A model generated the notes under the pieces. The model made no database searches. It saw only the letters and a program-made list of their open reading frames with translations, and was not told the origin of the DNA. The position numbers and the translations under genes are program-made. Below, one piece after another: positions 52,840 through 62,746 of a DNA stretch of 64,000 bases (its first letter is position 1; the number at the start of each line of letters is the position of its first letter). Origin of the DNA: Bacillota bacterium. GTDB lineage: Bacteria > Bacillota > Clostridia > Acetivibrionales > DTU013. Where the stretch lies: the NCBI GenBank assembly GCA_023433505.1, contig JAEZCO010000025.1, positions 18,963 through 82,962 of the forward strand. The letters run 5' to 3'.

Positions 52840-52853
52840 TACTTTTCCTCCCT

Positions 52854-54194
52854 TTATTTCCAAATTCCCCGACTGAAGCTGAGTTCTGAGCTGCCTGTCC
52901 CATGAATCAACGGATCAGGGAAGAATATATCATCATCAAAAGTCACATGACTGGCACCTGACATTATACACTTGTCTGCAATAATGGAACCCACAACGCT
53001 AGCGCTTCCAGCCAACTGAACTAGCGCATTAGGGGCAAATATGCTAAGTGCCGAGTTCTGAGAGCCTCCTTTGATAATTATACTATCACCGTTTGTTATG
53101 ATATTACCTAAAACTTTCCCACTGTTGTCGATTTTTAGATTAGCTGTTTCTGCAAATATTGTGCCATAGACTCTTGTGTTGTCACCCAAGAAAAATTCGC
53201 TGCTTCCACTGTAATAAATAAGAAGCGACAGTGGATTACCTGAATCATTTATTGTTGCACCATTACTAACAGTTAAGCCATCTTCAACATATAGTATGAG
53301 ATTACCATTACCTTCTAAAGTAATTTTACCAGATCCGGTTACACTCAGATTTTTTACGCTAATTGTCCGGTTTTCACCTATTGCGCCAGTATTGATAACC
53401 AATTCACTTTGAACATCAATTTTGCTATAATAACCATTTCCATTAATATGATACGGAGGTGCAGGCCACCAGCCAGCTGTAAACTCCCCTTTATCCACCA
53501 GATCATCTGGAAATTCCGGAAATTTGGGCATGTCATATGTCTTAATTGAGTCAAGCTCCTGTATTTTTCCAGTAATAACCTCTTTAATATTCGAATTTTT
53601 ATAATCTATTACCGCCGATGGATCACCACCATGCCCGATATATAGATTTCCTTTGACTTTTGTAGACCAATCCAAAAAAATACTTTTAGCAGAAATAGAA
53701 TTCGTAACAGCTGCACCATCTATATATGAACTTTCGTTAAGCTCAATACCCATTTCTGAAAAAACGCCCCCTCCGTATTCTGCAAAATTCGGCGGAGTCC
53801 ATGCTGCGAGGCTGGGTATCAGTGTGAGCAGAACCTTTTGACTTATATTGTCTACAGTACCGATAGATTCAACATTAACCACATTATTAATCGAACCGGT
53901 TACATCAACCTTGAAGGTGCCATTTCCCAAGGCTTGTGAGTTTGATATAGGATCATTAATCAAGCCCTCAGCTCTACCTGGATTGTCAATAATATACTTT
54001 GAGACAGCTTCTGCGCCTGCTTTTGCAATATAGTAAGCTTGTTTTTTCTTTTCACTCCGCATGGCTGTCTTCGATTCCGCAAGACTAATAGTCAGAAAGC
54101 CACTTACTAAAATGGAGAGTACAAGTAAAATTATTATAGTAGCAGCTAAAGCAGAGCCTTTTTTATTATTGAAAATATTACCTGCTTCCTCCAT
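52854..54194 (-). CDS. PilX N-terminal domain protein (pilus assembly)
   Basis: 446 residues. The N terminus has a basic end and a hydrophobic helix with GSALAATIIILLVLSILVSG and the AESKTAMRSEKKKQAYYIAKAGAEA segment of PilX/PilK-type minor pilins. The rest is a Gly/Ser/Asn-rich beta-helical region (many SGSGKITLEG-type turns). It has no FTLIE site, as PilX/GspK proteins use a variant. Likely a pilus-associated surface protein. Confidence 0.7.
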   Translation of the reverse strand: MEEAGNIFNNKKGSALAATIIILLVLSILVSGFLTISLAESKTAMRSEKKKQAYYIAKAGAEAVSKYIIDNPGRAEGLINDPISNSQALGNGTFKVDVTGSINNVVNVESIGTVDNISQKVLLTLIPSLAAWTPPNFAEYGGGVFSEMGIELNESSYIDGAAVTNSISAKSIFLDWSTKVKGNLYIGHGGDPSAVIDYKNSNIKEVITGKIQELDSIKTYDMPKFPEFPDDLVDKGEFTAGWWPAPPYHINGNGYYSKIDVQSELVINTGAIGENRTISVKNLSVTGSGKITLEGNGNLILYVEDGLTVSNGATINDSGNPLSLLIYYSGSSEFFLGDNTRVYGTIFAETANLKIDNSGKVLGNIITNGDSIIIKGGSQNSALSIFAPNALVQLAGSASVVGSIIADKCIMSGASHVTFDDDIFFPDPLIHGTGSSELSFSRGIWK

Positions 54195-54265
54195 TTAATT
54201 ATCACCTCCTTCTCCCCAAAACTTTGTCTTCTATGACTTCTTTTCAATATTATATCATAAATCTG

Positions 54266-55099
54266 TCACTTAATAATACCAGCATCTGGTTGCGAATCTA
54301 CCTTATTTGACGGATCCGTATATCCTGGAAAAGGTCTGAACGGATTATCTGTCCCATAACTACCATTGAATGTCCATTTAAAATACTCCTGATCCTGTTC
54401 ATGTATTTTCGGCAAGGAATAAAAGTCAAGTATTAGCGTACCTTTTAGTAAACCGTTCTGATCCATTTCCATTTCCATATCACTTAATAATACATTTCTT
54501 TTCAAATTTTCAACAGCGTTTATGAAATCGGTTATTTGCTTATAATTACCCCCATACTCTATTTTAACGGAAATACACCCCACCAAATCCACAGGTTCCT
54601 GACTGCCATCCTGAGACTTTTCATTTATTTCTGCTGTTTTCGCTTTATCTGTCAGGTTTTTTCCTTTAACCGGAGAACTTATTCCAAAATATTGATCAAC
54701 GAGCTGTTTTGCCGGAAAAACCACTTCTTCCTCATCTGTTCCAGATCTCACAGTTCTTATTGTAATATCTGAAAAGCTTATGGAATTTGACTTAATGGAT
54801 GTTCTATTTATGATATCATTTACCACAACAATTAATTTATCTTGTAAAATTACAGGGTAAAAGGCAACTGTTTTTTCTGCAGTGGATTTGTCAAGCTTTG
54901 CATATTCATTATCTATTCCATTTGCATCTGTCAGTTCATTTTTTATCTGTTGTATTTTTGCACTATAGGTTGCTGCTTCATTGATCAATAAAGTAATCTC
55001 ATCAATTTTGGGCTTGAAAAGAAAGAAATAACTTACGGCGAATATAGCTAAAATACCAAGAATGCTTAGCATTATTTTTTCTCTTTTGGTTAATTTCAC
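54266..55099 (-). CDS. PilO-like type IV pilus assembly protein
   Basis: 277 residues: a cytoplasmic start (KLTKREKIMLSILGILA), one membrane helix, a coiled coil (IDEITLLINEAATYSAKIQQIKNE) and a C-terminal ferredoxin-like region. This is PilO architecture, and the gene follows PilM and PilN. The GTG start overlaps the PilN stop codon (GTGA), so translation is coupled. Confidence 0.75.
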   Translation of the reverse strand: MKLTKREKIMLSILGILAIFAVSYFFLFKPKIDEITLLINEAATYSAKIQQIKNELTDANGIDNEYAKLDKSTAEKTVAFYPVILQDKLIVVVNDIINRTSIKSNSISFSDITIRTVRSGTDEEEVVFPAKQLVDQYFGISSPVKGKNLTDKAKTAEINEKSQDGSQEPVDLVGCISVKIEYGGNYKQITDFINAVENLKRNVLLSDMEMEMDQNGLLKGTLILDFYSLPKIHEQDQEYFKWTFNGSYGTDNPFRPFPGYTDPSNKVDSQPDAGIIK

Positions 55100-55659
55100 T
55101 TCTCCGTCACATCCTTTAAAATGCATTTTATGCTGAATTTAAATGTTATTGAGTCTTCGGTCTCTTTTGCAATGTCAATCATGTTTATTTTTTCAAAAAT
55201 CTCAAGTTTATCCAGATTATGCATGATTTCCGCCACTTTCTGTCTGTTGGTGGTAATTCCGTCAAGATTTATTTCTCTATCCTTCATAGATATTTTTTTA
55301 AAAAACGCCTCCTGAGGCAAGGTCTTTTCCAAATTTTTAAATAGCAAGGAATTAAATTGGTTGGCTGATTCAATATTATTATTTATTTCATCAACAAGGG
55401 CGGAGTATTTTTTCATGATATCCAGTTTTCTTTTCTTTTCTGCCAGCATATTCTGCTTTTTCACAATATTATCCGAAACCAGATACTTTTGCATTGAATT
55501 AAGATTTACTTTTAAACCTATAATTAAAATTTCAGATGAAAAATAGGCTACAACAATTATGAATACTATAACCAACATAGATATCAAGGTAATTGCTATC
55601 TTTTTATGTGACGCCTTTTTTTTATTTTTTATTAAAGAAAAAAAGTCAAAATCCCTCAT
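55096..55659 (-). CDS. PilN-like type IV pilus assembly protein
   Basis: 187 residues: cytoplasmic FFSLIKNKKKASHKK, one membrane helix (IAITLISMLVIVFIIVVAYF), coiled coil and an alpha/beta C-terminal domain (ISMKDREINLDGITTNRQKV, EIFEKINMIDIAKETEDS). This is the PilN pattern. The start with GGGGG at 55659 is preferred over the longer frame. Confidence 0.8.
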   Translation of the reverse strand: MRDFDFFSLIKNKKKASHKKIAITLISMLVIVFIIVVAYFSSEILIIGLKVNLNSMQKYLVSDNIVKKQNMLAEKKRKLDIMKKYSALVDEINNNIESANQFNSLLFKNLEKTLPQEAFFKKISMKDREINLDGITTNRQKVAEIMHNLDKLEIFEKINMIDIAKETEDSITFKFSIKCILKDVTEK

Positions 55660-55672
55660 TATTTCCCCCTTG

Positions 55673-56731
55673 CTAAAGCCTGATAATTGCTCCAAGAGCA
55701 TTAACATAAAACACTAAATCCAGGCTGCCGGTTTTATCATAAGTATCGACATTGCTCAAACTGTGTAATTTCCTGACACATATATTAAAATATTCTTCCA
55801 GATATTTTGAAAATTTTTTCATCTTTGAAATGCCACCATATATATAAATACAATCAATCTTGCCACCTTGCACTCTATTTGTATAATACTGGAACACCTT
55901 TTGGGTTTCATTTAATAATTGGTTTAAGCTATTTTGTATAGAATCATTAAATGTTTTGGCAGGTTGAGAGTTATCATCCTCTTCATCCAATTGCAGTTCA
56001 TTTATTTTTATATACTCTGCCTTATCAATAGGCACAGTTACTGATTCGGAAATGGCAACGTCTATATCCCTGCCTCCGAATGCAATTGTTCTTGTAAATT
56101 CAAGTTTTCCTTTGGAAAAAATGTGTATATTGCTTGTTTTATGCCCCAGGTCTATGAAGGCATAAAGATTTGAACAAGGTCTTTCTAAATTTATGGTCGG
56201 TACACTACTTAGTAATTTGGAAACAGCATTGGGATGAATGTCAAGGGCAACAGGCTTTAGCTTAAGTTGCCTGACTAATTCGAAATAACTCTCTGCCATT
56301 TCTTTTGGCATGGCAGCAGAACGAATCCTGTATTTTTTTGTATTATCCTCAGTTAATTCCTCAATAATCCTGTATTCAACAATATATCCATATATGGAAG
56401 TAGATATATACTGTTCCATTTCATATTTTACAGCCTCTGATAAGTCATCTGCTCGTAAAATCGGGACAATAATATCCCTTGTAATCACTGAAGAACTCTG
56501 TACTGTAATAATGACTTCTTTAACTTTTATTTTATGCTGCTGCAAACCATTTCTTATAGCATTTTGCAAGGCTTTCGGATCCTCAATCCTGCCATCTGCG
56601 ATAGAACCTGCAGGAATGTCAATAGTAAAAGCCTTTTGAACGTTAACAACCGAATTTTTGTATAAACCTACAACAAAATGAAGCATTCTATTTCCAAAAT
56701 CTATGGAAATACTTTTTCTTTTGTAAGACAA
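55673..56731 (-). CDS. pilM: PilM type IV pilus assembly ATPase-like protein
   Basis: An actin-like (FtsA-type) fold protein. KSISIDFGNRMLHFVVGLYK is the first phosphate-binding strand; later blocks are AFIDLGHKTSNIHIFSKGKL and IYIYGGISKMKKFSKYLEE. It recruits PilN/PilO to the membrane base of the pilus. The start is TTG with a GGGGGTG site. It begins a second pilus transcript after a promoter at 56814-56843. Confidence 0.85.
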   Translation of the reverse strand: MSYKRKSISIDFGNRMLHFVVGLYKNSVVNVQKAFTIDIPAGSIADGRIEDPKALQNAIRNGLQQHKIKVKEVIITVQSSSVITRDIIVPILRADDLSEAVKYEMEQYISTSIYGYIVEYRIIEELTEDNTKKYRIRSAAMPKEMAESYFELVRQLKLKPVALDIHPNAVSKLLSSVPTINLERPCSNLYAFIDLGHKTSNIHIFSKGKLEFTRTIAFGGRDIDVAISESVTVPIDKAEYIKINELQLDEEDDNSQPAKTFNDSIQNSLNQLLNETQKVFQYYTNRVQGGKIDCIYIYGGISKMKKFSKYLEEYFNICVRKLHSLSNVDTYDKTGSLDLVFYVNALGAIIRL

Positions 56732-56813
56732 TTATAAGCACCCCCAAAATATTACATGCTTTTAATTCCTTTAGTATATTTAGTTAAAAAAGATCAAAAA
56801 CAGCCTATAATTC

Positions 56814-56843
56814 AATATATATCAGTCATTGCATGAATGTCAA
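56814..56843 (-). promoter_or_regulatory. promoter of the pilMNO-prepilin transcript
   Basis: Minus strand TTGACA, 18 bases, TATATT. It would start a leader of about 75 nt before pilM. Confidence 0.6.
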
Positions 56844-56957
56844 TAGTTACTTGGGAGTTTATTTGTTTTTATTTCCAAAAAAGTAATAAAAATAATGTTT
56901 TTATGTATTATATGTTACTTTTCTTCAAAAACATTCATCTTTATCAAAAATAGTGCT

Positions 56958-56996
56958 GAAAAAATGTAGAGCCAGCGGGCTTCAATCGCTGGCTCT
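56958..56996 (-). terminator. pilA terminator
   Basis: agagccagcg / cgctggctct with a nine-base loop, followed by TACATTTTTT on the minus strand. It ends the pilin transcript. Confidence 0.85.
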
Positions 56997-57125
56997 CACT
57001 ATTTGGACTTCAATACCTAGTAGTAATACCCGACACATAAATTCGTGTAGGTATCCGGAGAAACATAAACGTGCATTGCGCGTTTATGTATAGGCAAGAG
57101 TATCGTCTCCGCGATTATTTGTTTT
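56997..57125 (-). other. structured 3' untranslated region of pilA
   Basis: Between the pilA stop and its terminator the minus strand holds two hairpins: cataaacg / cgtttatg and acac / gtgt within an atacc / ggtat pair. No known riboswitch consensus was recognised. Confidence 0.4.
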
Positions 57126-57479
57126 TTATGGAGTAACTGTAACGTCACCTGTCGTCGCCGCTATTGTAACAACGTAGTTTCCAGTTCCTAATGGGTTAGC
57201 TGGCCAAGTTGTAATATATGCTTGCCACCCACTACCAGTACCAGTTATAGCACCATTCCATGTGACTGCCGACGTAGGTGCTCCTTTTTCTGCTATATAA
57301 ACTTGTGCAGCACTTGTTAACGTAGCTTTATTAGCCGTGTTAGCCCTGTCTTTTGCTAGATCCGTTGTGCCAACAAACCTCGGAATTGCAATCGCAGCAA
57401 GTATAGCCAAAATTGCAATAACTACAATTAATTCAATAAGTGTAAAACCTTTTTTGTTTTTTCTAAGTTTTTTGAACAT
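57126..57479 (-). CDS. pilA: type IV major pilin
   Basis: Class III prepilin leader MFKKLRKNKKG, then FTLIELIVVIAILAILAAIAIPRFV with Glu at +5. 117 residues, small for PilA, with a Thr/Gly/Ala-rich globular part. It has its own promoter and terminator, which suits the abundant subunit. The name is inferred from position and the strong separate expression signals; a minor pilin is possible. Confidence 0.85.
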   Translation of the reverse strand: MFKKLRKNKKGFTLIELIVVIAILAILAAIAIPRFVGTTDLAKDRANTANKATLTSAAQVYIAEKGAPTSAVTWNGAITGTGSGWQAYITTWPANPLGTGNYVVTIAATTGDVTVTP

Positions 57480-57532
57480 TTTTTATCTCCCCTTATATGT
57501 AATTTTTCTAAGAAAAATTTCCTAGTTAATAA

Positions 57533-57562
57533 GTTATACCATAAAAATATCTTTTTAGACAA
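57533..57562 (-). promoter_or_regulatory. pilA promoter
   Basis: Minus strand TTGTCT, 18 bases, TATAAC. A hairpin aatttttc / gaaaaatt lies in the short leader before the ribosome-binding site. Confidence 0.55.
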
Positions 57563-57577
57563 CTTTATTTTAATAAT

Positions 57578-58303
57578 TTACGCCATCATCCTTTTCAAGG
57601 AATCCAGCCCTTTGTGCATTATCCTTGAAACCTTTCTCTGATTGATATCCAGCTTTTGTGCAGTCTGATCCTGGGTCAGATCTCTATAAAAAAGCATATG
57701 TATCACTTTCCACTGTAAATCATTGAGTTTTTCCAATGCCTGCTCCAGCATAATTCTATCCTCAACAGGAAGCTTGAAGGATTCCAGCCGGCAACTAGAA
57801 ATTTTTGACATGTCCACTTGCTCTAAAGGGATCAGCCCTGTCTTCATAACCTCAAGGATACCCTCTTCTTTAAGATTTAGCGTTTCCGCTATCTTGCCGA
57901 AGGATGGCAACTCTCCTTTAGAGTACATTTGGTCTTCTAATAGTTCACATACACTTTCCTGAAGCTTAATTACTGCTCTAGGCCGATAATAGGCGGCTTC
58001 TTTCCTGATATAATGCCGTATTTCGCCTATAATCTGACTTCCGGCATATGTAGTAAACGATGCACCATTTTGCGGATCAAATCGTTTCAAGGCTTTTAGT
58101 AATCCTTCGTAACCGGCCTGGTACAAATCCTCATAAAACTGATGAAGTCCATATAATCTTACAAAATGAGAAATTAATCTGCTGCTGGTACTAACAAGCA
58201 ATTCCAGATTTTCATAGCTTCTATCGGCAAAATAAAATCTTGCTGCTTCATCTAAATTAGTATATTCTTTTTCATCCGTTTCCCGGACTTTTTCTACAAG
58301 CAT
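57578..58303 (-). CDS. sigma-70 family sigma factor within the pilus cluster
   Basis: A SigF/WhiG/FliA-like layout of 241 residues. Region 2 includes DLYQAGYEGLLKALKRFDPQNGASFTTYAGSQIIGEIRHYIRK. Region 3 is around PSFGKIAETLNLKEEGILEVM. Region 4 is LQWKVIHMLFYRDLTQDQTAQKLDINQRKVSRIMHKGLDSLKRMM. It lies between pilC and pilA on the same strand, so it may control pilin transcription. No anti-sigma gene is nearby. Confidence 0.85.
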   Translation of the reverse strand: MLVEKVRETDEKEYTNLDEAARFYFADRSYENLELLVSTSSRLISHFVRLYGLHQFYEDLYQAGYEGLLKALKRFDPQNGASFTTYAGSQIIGEIRHYIRKEAAYYRPRAVIKLQESVCELLEDQMYSKGELPSFGKIAETLNLKEEGILEVMKTGLIPLEQVDMSKISSCRLESFKLPVEDRIMLEQALEKLNDLQWKVIHMLFYRDLTQDQTAQKLDINQRKVSRIMHKGLDSLKRMMA

Positions 58304-58329
58304 TCCAGCACCTCATAAATATGATTATC

Positions 58330-59538
58330 CTATTGTACAGTTTTCATCATATCGAACATTGGCATTGCCATGGAAATAACGATAAATCCGATAATCCCCG
58401 CCATAATTACGATCATTAAAGGTTCTATAAGTGCTACCAATCTCTGAAGAGCCACCTCCACCTCATCATCATAGAAATTTGCCGTTTTATCCAATATCTC
58501 ATCCAATGTTCCCGATTCTTCTCCAATTCGTATCATTGAGTCTACCATTGGAGGGAAGAGACCAATTTTTTTGATAGGCCCAGCCAAATCCATACCTCGC
58601 CGCATTTCTTCCCTGGCAGTGAGTATCCCTTTAGTCGCCACTTTATTTCCAACAACTCTTGATACTACTTCCAGTGCCTGCAGTAGAGGCATTCCGCTGG
58701 AAAGCAAAGTGGAGAGTGTTCTTGTGAACCTTGATGTAACTATTTTCCTGACACTACCACCAACTACCGGATTTCTTAATTTCATCCTATCCCAGACAAG
58801 TCTTCCGGTCTCTGACTTAATATATCTTTTAATAAAATAAAACATACAGATTGACACAGCCAGTATGACATACCAGTAATCTCTGATAATATTGCTTAAA
58901 GCAAGAATAATTCTGGTAGGTAGAGGAAGCCCGGTTCCGCTACTAGCAAACATTCCTACAAAAATAGGCATAACAAAAGCAAGCAGAAATATCACAACCA
59001 CCGTCGCCATTATGCTCAATACTATGGGATATATCATAGCAGATTTAATTTTGTTCCGGACTTTATTTTCCTTTTCAAAATGAATCGCCATTCTCTCTAA
59101 AATATTATCAAGTGAACCGCTTGCCTCACCAGCCTCCACCATATGGATCAGTAACTCAGGAAAGGCTTCCCTGTGCTGTTTAAGCGCTTCAGAAAGCGTT
59201 GCTCCCTTTTGAACTGATTCATAGACCACTTTGATTACGCTTCGGAGTTTTTTGTTTTCAGTCTGCTGCTGCAATATATCCAAACATTTGATGATAGTAA
59301 CTCCGGCATTGATCATGGTATAAAATTGTCTGCAGAAAACAGCCAGATCTTTCAGCTTTATCGACTGAAAGAGATTAAATTCCATAACATCCTTTTTATC
59401 AACTACCTCTGATATTTTAACTGGCATCTGCTGCTTTTCTCTTATCATCTGCAGAAGCACCGACTTTTCATTGGCCAGGTAAGTGCCCTCAGTTATTATT
59501 CCATTTTTGTCTACAGCACTATATTTGAATACCGGCAT
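58330..59538 (-). CDS. pilC: PilC type IV pilus platform protein
   Basis: 402 residues, inner-membrane scaffold. Two GspF-type domains, each with the FxRQFYTMINAGVTI-like start and a C-terminal hydrophobic helix (ALVEPLMIVIMAGIIGFIVISMAMPMFDMM); three or four membrane segments. It follows pilT by about 30 bases. Confidence 0.9.
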   Translation of the reverse strand: MPVFKYSAVDKNGIITEGTYLANEKSVLLQMIREKQQMPVKISEVVDKKDVMEFNLFQSIKLKDLAVFCRQFYTMINAGVTIIKCLDILQQQTENKKLRSVIKVVYESVQKGATLSEALKQHREAFPELLIHMVEAGEASGSLDNILERMAIHFEKENKVRNKIKSAMIYPIVLSIMATVVVIFLLAFVMPIFVGMFASSGTGLPLPTRIILALSNIIRDYWYVILAVSICMFYFIKRYIKSETGRLVWDRMKLRNPVVGGSVRKIVTSRFTRTLSTLLSSGMPLLQALEVVSRVVGNKVATKGILTAREEMRRGMDLAGPIKKIGLFPPMVDSMIRIGEESGTLDEILDKTANFYDDEVEVALQRLVALIEPLMIVIMAGIIGFIVISMAMPMFDMMKTVQ

Positions 59539-59569
59539 AAATTCATTTCCTCTCTATCATAACTTTAAA

Positions 59570-60637
59570 CTAACGATTGCCAGTCATCAGTAAATATCTA
59601 CCCAACATTTCCGGATCAATACAACTTAAATTGGCTTTATCCCTGGTTATCATACCATTGTGTACAAGCTCGCTCAAAGCATGATCCATAGTCTTCATAC
59701 CCAGCTTACCGTTGGTTTGAATTACTGTCGGTATCTGATGCGTCTTGCCTTCACGGACAAGATTGCTAATAGCATTGTTTGCTACCATTATTTCAAGTGC
59801 TGCCACCCTTCCACTGCCATCGGAGGTCGGTAAAAGCTGCTGAGAAATGACGCCTTCAATTACTCCTGCCAATTGAATACGTATTTGCTGCTGTTGGTGG
59901 GACGGGAATACGTCGATGATTCTGTCTATGGTCTGCGCAGCTCCTATAGTATGTAGTGTAGACAGCACAAGATGGCCGGTTTCTGCAGCTGTAATAGCTA
60001 TGGAAATGGTTTCAAGATCACGCATCTCACCCACAAGTATCACATCCGGATCTTCTCGAAGAGCTGCTCTGAGGCCGCTGGCAAAGCTCATTGAATCTCC
60101 GCCGATTTCTCTTTGGTTTATCATACTCTTACCATGCTTGTGCAGGTATTCAATAGGCTCCTCAAGTGTTAAAATGTGACAATTGCGGTTCTGGTTTATA
60201 TGATTGACCATTGCAGCCAGTGTAGTTGACTTTCCACTTCCTGTTGGCCCTGTTACAAGTATCAGTCCTCTCGGCTTGAGAGATAAATCTTTTATTACAT
60301 TAGGAAAGCCAAGTTCATCAATGGTAGGTATCCTTACCCATATAACCCGAAACGCCATGCAAAAACTTCCGCGTTGTTTATAGACATTCACTCTGAACCT
60401 GCTTATACCAGGAAGTACATACGACAAATCCACCTCTCCCACATTATCTAGCATACTCATCTGCGAATCGCTCAATATTTGCTTTGCTGCCGCTGCAGTG
60501 TCGGATTGAGTTAACTGTATGTCTCCATATGGCTTAAGTTCTCCATTTACCCTTATCATGGGCGGAAGAGCTACCGTTATGTGAAGATCTGAAGCCTTCA
60601 TTTCAACAGCGTTCTGGAGTATTTGAATTATGTTCAT
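59570..60637 (-). CDS. pilT: PilT retraction ATPase
   Basis: Powers pilus retraction. Walker A GPTGSGKSTT, the Asp box (EDPDVILVGEMRD), the His box (GHLVLSTLHT) and the late AISNLVREGKTHQIPTVIQ, which corresponds to the PilT AIRNLIRE motif. 355 residues is typical. A GGAGG site precedes ATG. Confidence 0.95.
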   Translation of the reverse strand: MNIIQILQNAVEMKASDLHITVALPPMIRVNGELKPYGDIQLTQSDTAAAAKQILSDSQMSMLDNVGEVDLSYVLPGISRFRVNVYKQRGSFCMAFRVIWVRIPTIDELGFPNVIKDLSLKPRGLILVTGPTGSGKSTTLAAMVNHINQNRNCHILTLEEPIEYLHKHGKSMINQREIGGDSMSFASGLRAALREDPDVILVGEMRDLETISIAITAAETGHLVLSTLHTIGAAQTIDRIIDVFPSHQQQQIRIQLAGVIEGVISQQLLPTSDGSGRVAALEIMVANNAISNLVREGKTHQIPTVIQTNGKLGMKTMDHALSELVHNGMITRDKANLSCIDPEMLGRYLLMTGNR

Positions 60638-60647
60638 GCATACCTCC

Positions 60648-62327
60648 TTAATCCAGACTGTAAGTCATCCTTGCAAGCTCATCCACCGTAGTTACACCAT
60701 CAAGTACAAGCCGTGTACAACTCTCTCTCAATGTTATGGTACCATTCTTTGTTGCCATATGCCTTAGCTGGTCTATGTTTGCGCGTCTATCTATTAATTC
60801 CCTTATGTCCTTACCAACTAACATTACTTCATGAATTGCCGTCCTGCCTTTATACCCGGTACCGTTGCAGGCACTACAGCCGCCCCCCTTGTAGAGAGGC
60901 TGGCTATCTCTTAGCTTAAGCAATGAAAGTTCGGTAAAATCAGGCTTGTATGGTTTTTTACAGTTGCTGCATATTTTCCTTACGAGTCTTTGCGATATGA
61001 TTCCGACAACGGAAGATGATACAAGATAAGATTCCACACCCATATCTCTGAGCCTTGAAACAGTAGAAGCACAGTCGTTGGTGTGTATGGTGCTAAGCAC
61101 AAGATGTCCTGTTATGGCGGCTCTCACAGCTATTTGTGCTGTCTCGACATCTCTTATTTCACCGATCATTATTACATCAGGGTCCTGCCTGAGTATCGAC
61201 CTCAGTCCATTAGCAAAAGTGAGACCTGCTTTTGTATTGACCTGCACCTGGTTTATTCCTTCCAGCCTATACTCTACCGGATCCTCCACGGTTATTATAT
61301 TGGTGTGTACTTTATTCAATTCCCTTAGAACAGCATACAAGGTTGTTGTTTTTCCGCTTCCCGTGGGGCCTGTCACCAGTATAATCCCATTGGGACTTTT
61401 TATTATTTTGTCAAATAGATTTATATTATCGTCATTAAATCCAAGCTGGGATTTTGAGAGCATCGTGTCACTGCGCCCCAACAGTCTTATTACCACTTTT
61501 TCGCCATATACCGTAGGCAGAACAGAAAGCCGAAGGTCTATATCCTTGCCATCCACTGTCATTTCCACCCTACCGTCCTGGGGTAATCTCTTTTCTGCGA
61601 TATCCATCCTGCCCATTATCTTTATTCTTGTGACTACTGCGGAATGGGCGGTTTTGGAGGATTTCATAATCTCCTGCAGATCTCCGTCTATTCGGAAACG
61701 CACCCTTAGATTGTTCTCCATGGGCTCGATATGTATATCGCTTGCTTTGACCTTCATAGCATGTTGTATCACCGAGTTGATAAGTCTGACAACTGGTGCG
61801 CTGTTTATATCGCTCAACTCAGTTTCTGACTCTACAATCTGATCAAAATTATATTGTTTTTTAAAATCTTCGACAGCCTTTTCTGCACTTTCTTTTCCAT
61901 AATATCTCTCAATGGCTGTCAGAATACTGCTTTTACGTGCGATTGCAGGCTTGACATCAAGAGCGGTTGATACCTTCACATCATCAATAGCAAATAAATC
62001 CAAAGGATCCGCCATGGCTACCGTGAGCGTATCGCCTTCCCTGTGTACAGGTATAAGTATGTGCTTTCTCGCTAAGTTTTCACTAATAAGTTTGGAAGTA
62101 TCGGAATTTATTGTTATTTTATCGAAATCAATCCGAGGAATTCTGAGCTGGAATTCCAGCACTTCAACAATTTGCTGTTCATCCACTATTTTTTCTGCCA
62201 CTATTAGCTCGCCCAACTTTTTGCCTGAGTTTTTCTGAAGCAACAGCAAATTCTCTAGTTGTTCCTTCGTAATAACTCCCGCTTCTATTAATAACTCTCC
62301 AAGTCTTTTTCTGTTTTGATTATACAT
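60648..62327 (-). CDS. pilB: PilB/GspE extension ATPase
   Basis: Powers pilus extension. An N-terminal MshEN-like region (RLGELLIEAGVITKEQLENLLLLQ) precedes the ATPase domain with GPTGSGKTTT, RQDPDVIMIGEIRD and GHLVLSTIHTND. The C-terminal zinc site has CSNCKK and CSACNGTGYKGR. MshEN domains of some relatives bind c-di-GMP; I cannot confirm the RxGE-type motif residues here. The start is set at MYNQNRK for ribosome-binding spacing. Confidence 0.94.
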   Translation of the reverse strand: MYNQNRKRLGELLIEAGVITKEQLENLLLLQKNSGKKLGELIVAEKIVDEQQIVEVLEFQLRIPRIDFDKITINSDTSKLISENLARKHILIPVHREGDTLTVAMADPLDLFAIDDVKVSTALDVKPAIARKSSILTAIERYYGKESAEKAVEDFKKQYNFDQIVESETELSDINSAPVVRLINSVIQHAMKVKASDIHIEPMENNLRVRFRIDGDLQEIMKSSKTAHSAVVTRIKIMGRMDIAEKRLPQDGRVEMTVDGKDIDLRLSVLPTVYGEKVVIRLLGRSDTMLSKSQLGFNDDNINLFDKIIKSPNGIILVTGPTGSGKTTTLYAVLRELNKVHTNIITVEDPVEYRLEGINQVQVNTKAGLTFANGLRSILRQDPDVIMIGEIRDVETAQIAVRAAITGHLVLSTIHTNDCASTVSRLRDMGVESYLVSSSVVGIISQRLVRKICSNCKKPYKPDFTELSLLKLRDSQPLYKGGGCSACNGTGYKGRTAIHEVMLVGKDIRELIDRRANIDQLRHMATKNGTITLRESCTRLVLDGVTTVDELARMTYSLD

Positions 62328-62460
62328 ACTCATCCTCTGTAAATACCATAAAAAACCAGTAATTTCTTTATGTTTAACAATCCGATTCTATGAACCACTC
62401 GATTCAACGGGAAATAAATACTATAATATCCGAATATTTGACAGAATGCTCACAAGCACC

Positions 62461-62491
62461 ATTATAGCATATATTGGTAGGTATTTGTCAA
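62461..62491 (-). promoter_or_regulatory. pilB operon promoter
   Basis: Minus strand TTGACA, 19 bases, extended -10 TGCTATAAT. A similar TTGACA ... TATGCTATAGT lies at 62664-62695, so a tandem promoter is possible. The leader has no recognised riboswitch. Confidence 0.5.
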
Positions 62492-62710
62492 TTTTTTTCT
62501 TGCCTTTGCAGGTTTTTGTCTCCTATGGTATTTTCCATACATGACTAATTACTCTATGGTACAAAAGCGGTTCTTCTTTCTTATACAGGTAAGCACTCAG
62601 ATGTCCTCCAGTAAATTTTTAACTCAGATAAAAATAACCAAGTTATTAGCGTAAAAATTGCTGACTATAGCATATTTTTTACCCGGGATTGTCAAATATT
62701 TCTTTTAAAC

Positions 62711-62746
62711 AAAAAAATAACTACTTGTTAGCGCAAGCAGTTATTT
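62711..62746 (-). terminator. terminator of the transglutaminase gene
   Basis: aaataactgcttg / caagtagttattt stem with a short loop and a T tract on the minus strand. Confidence 0.75.
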
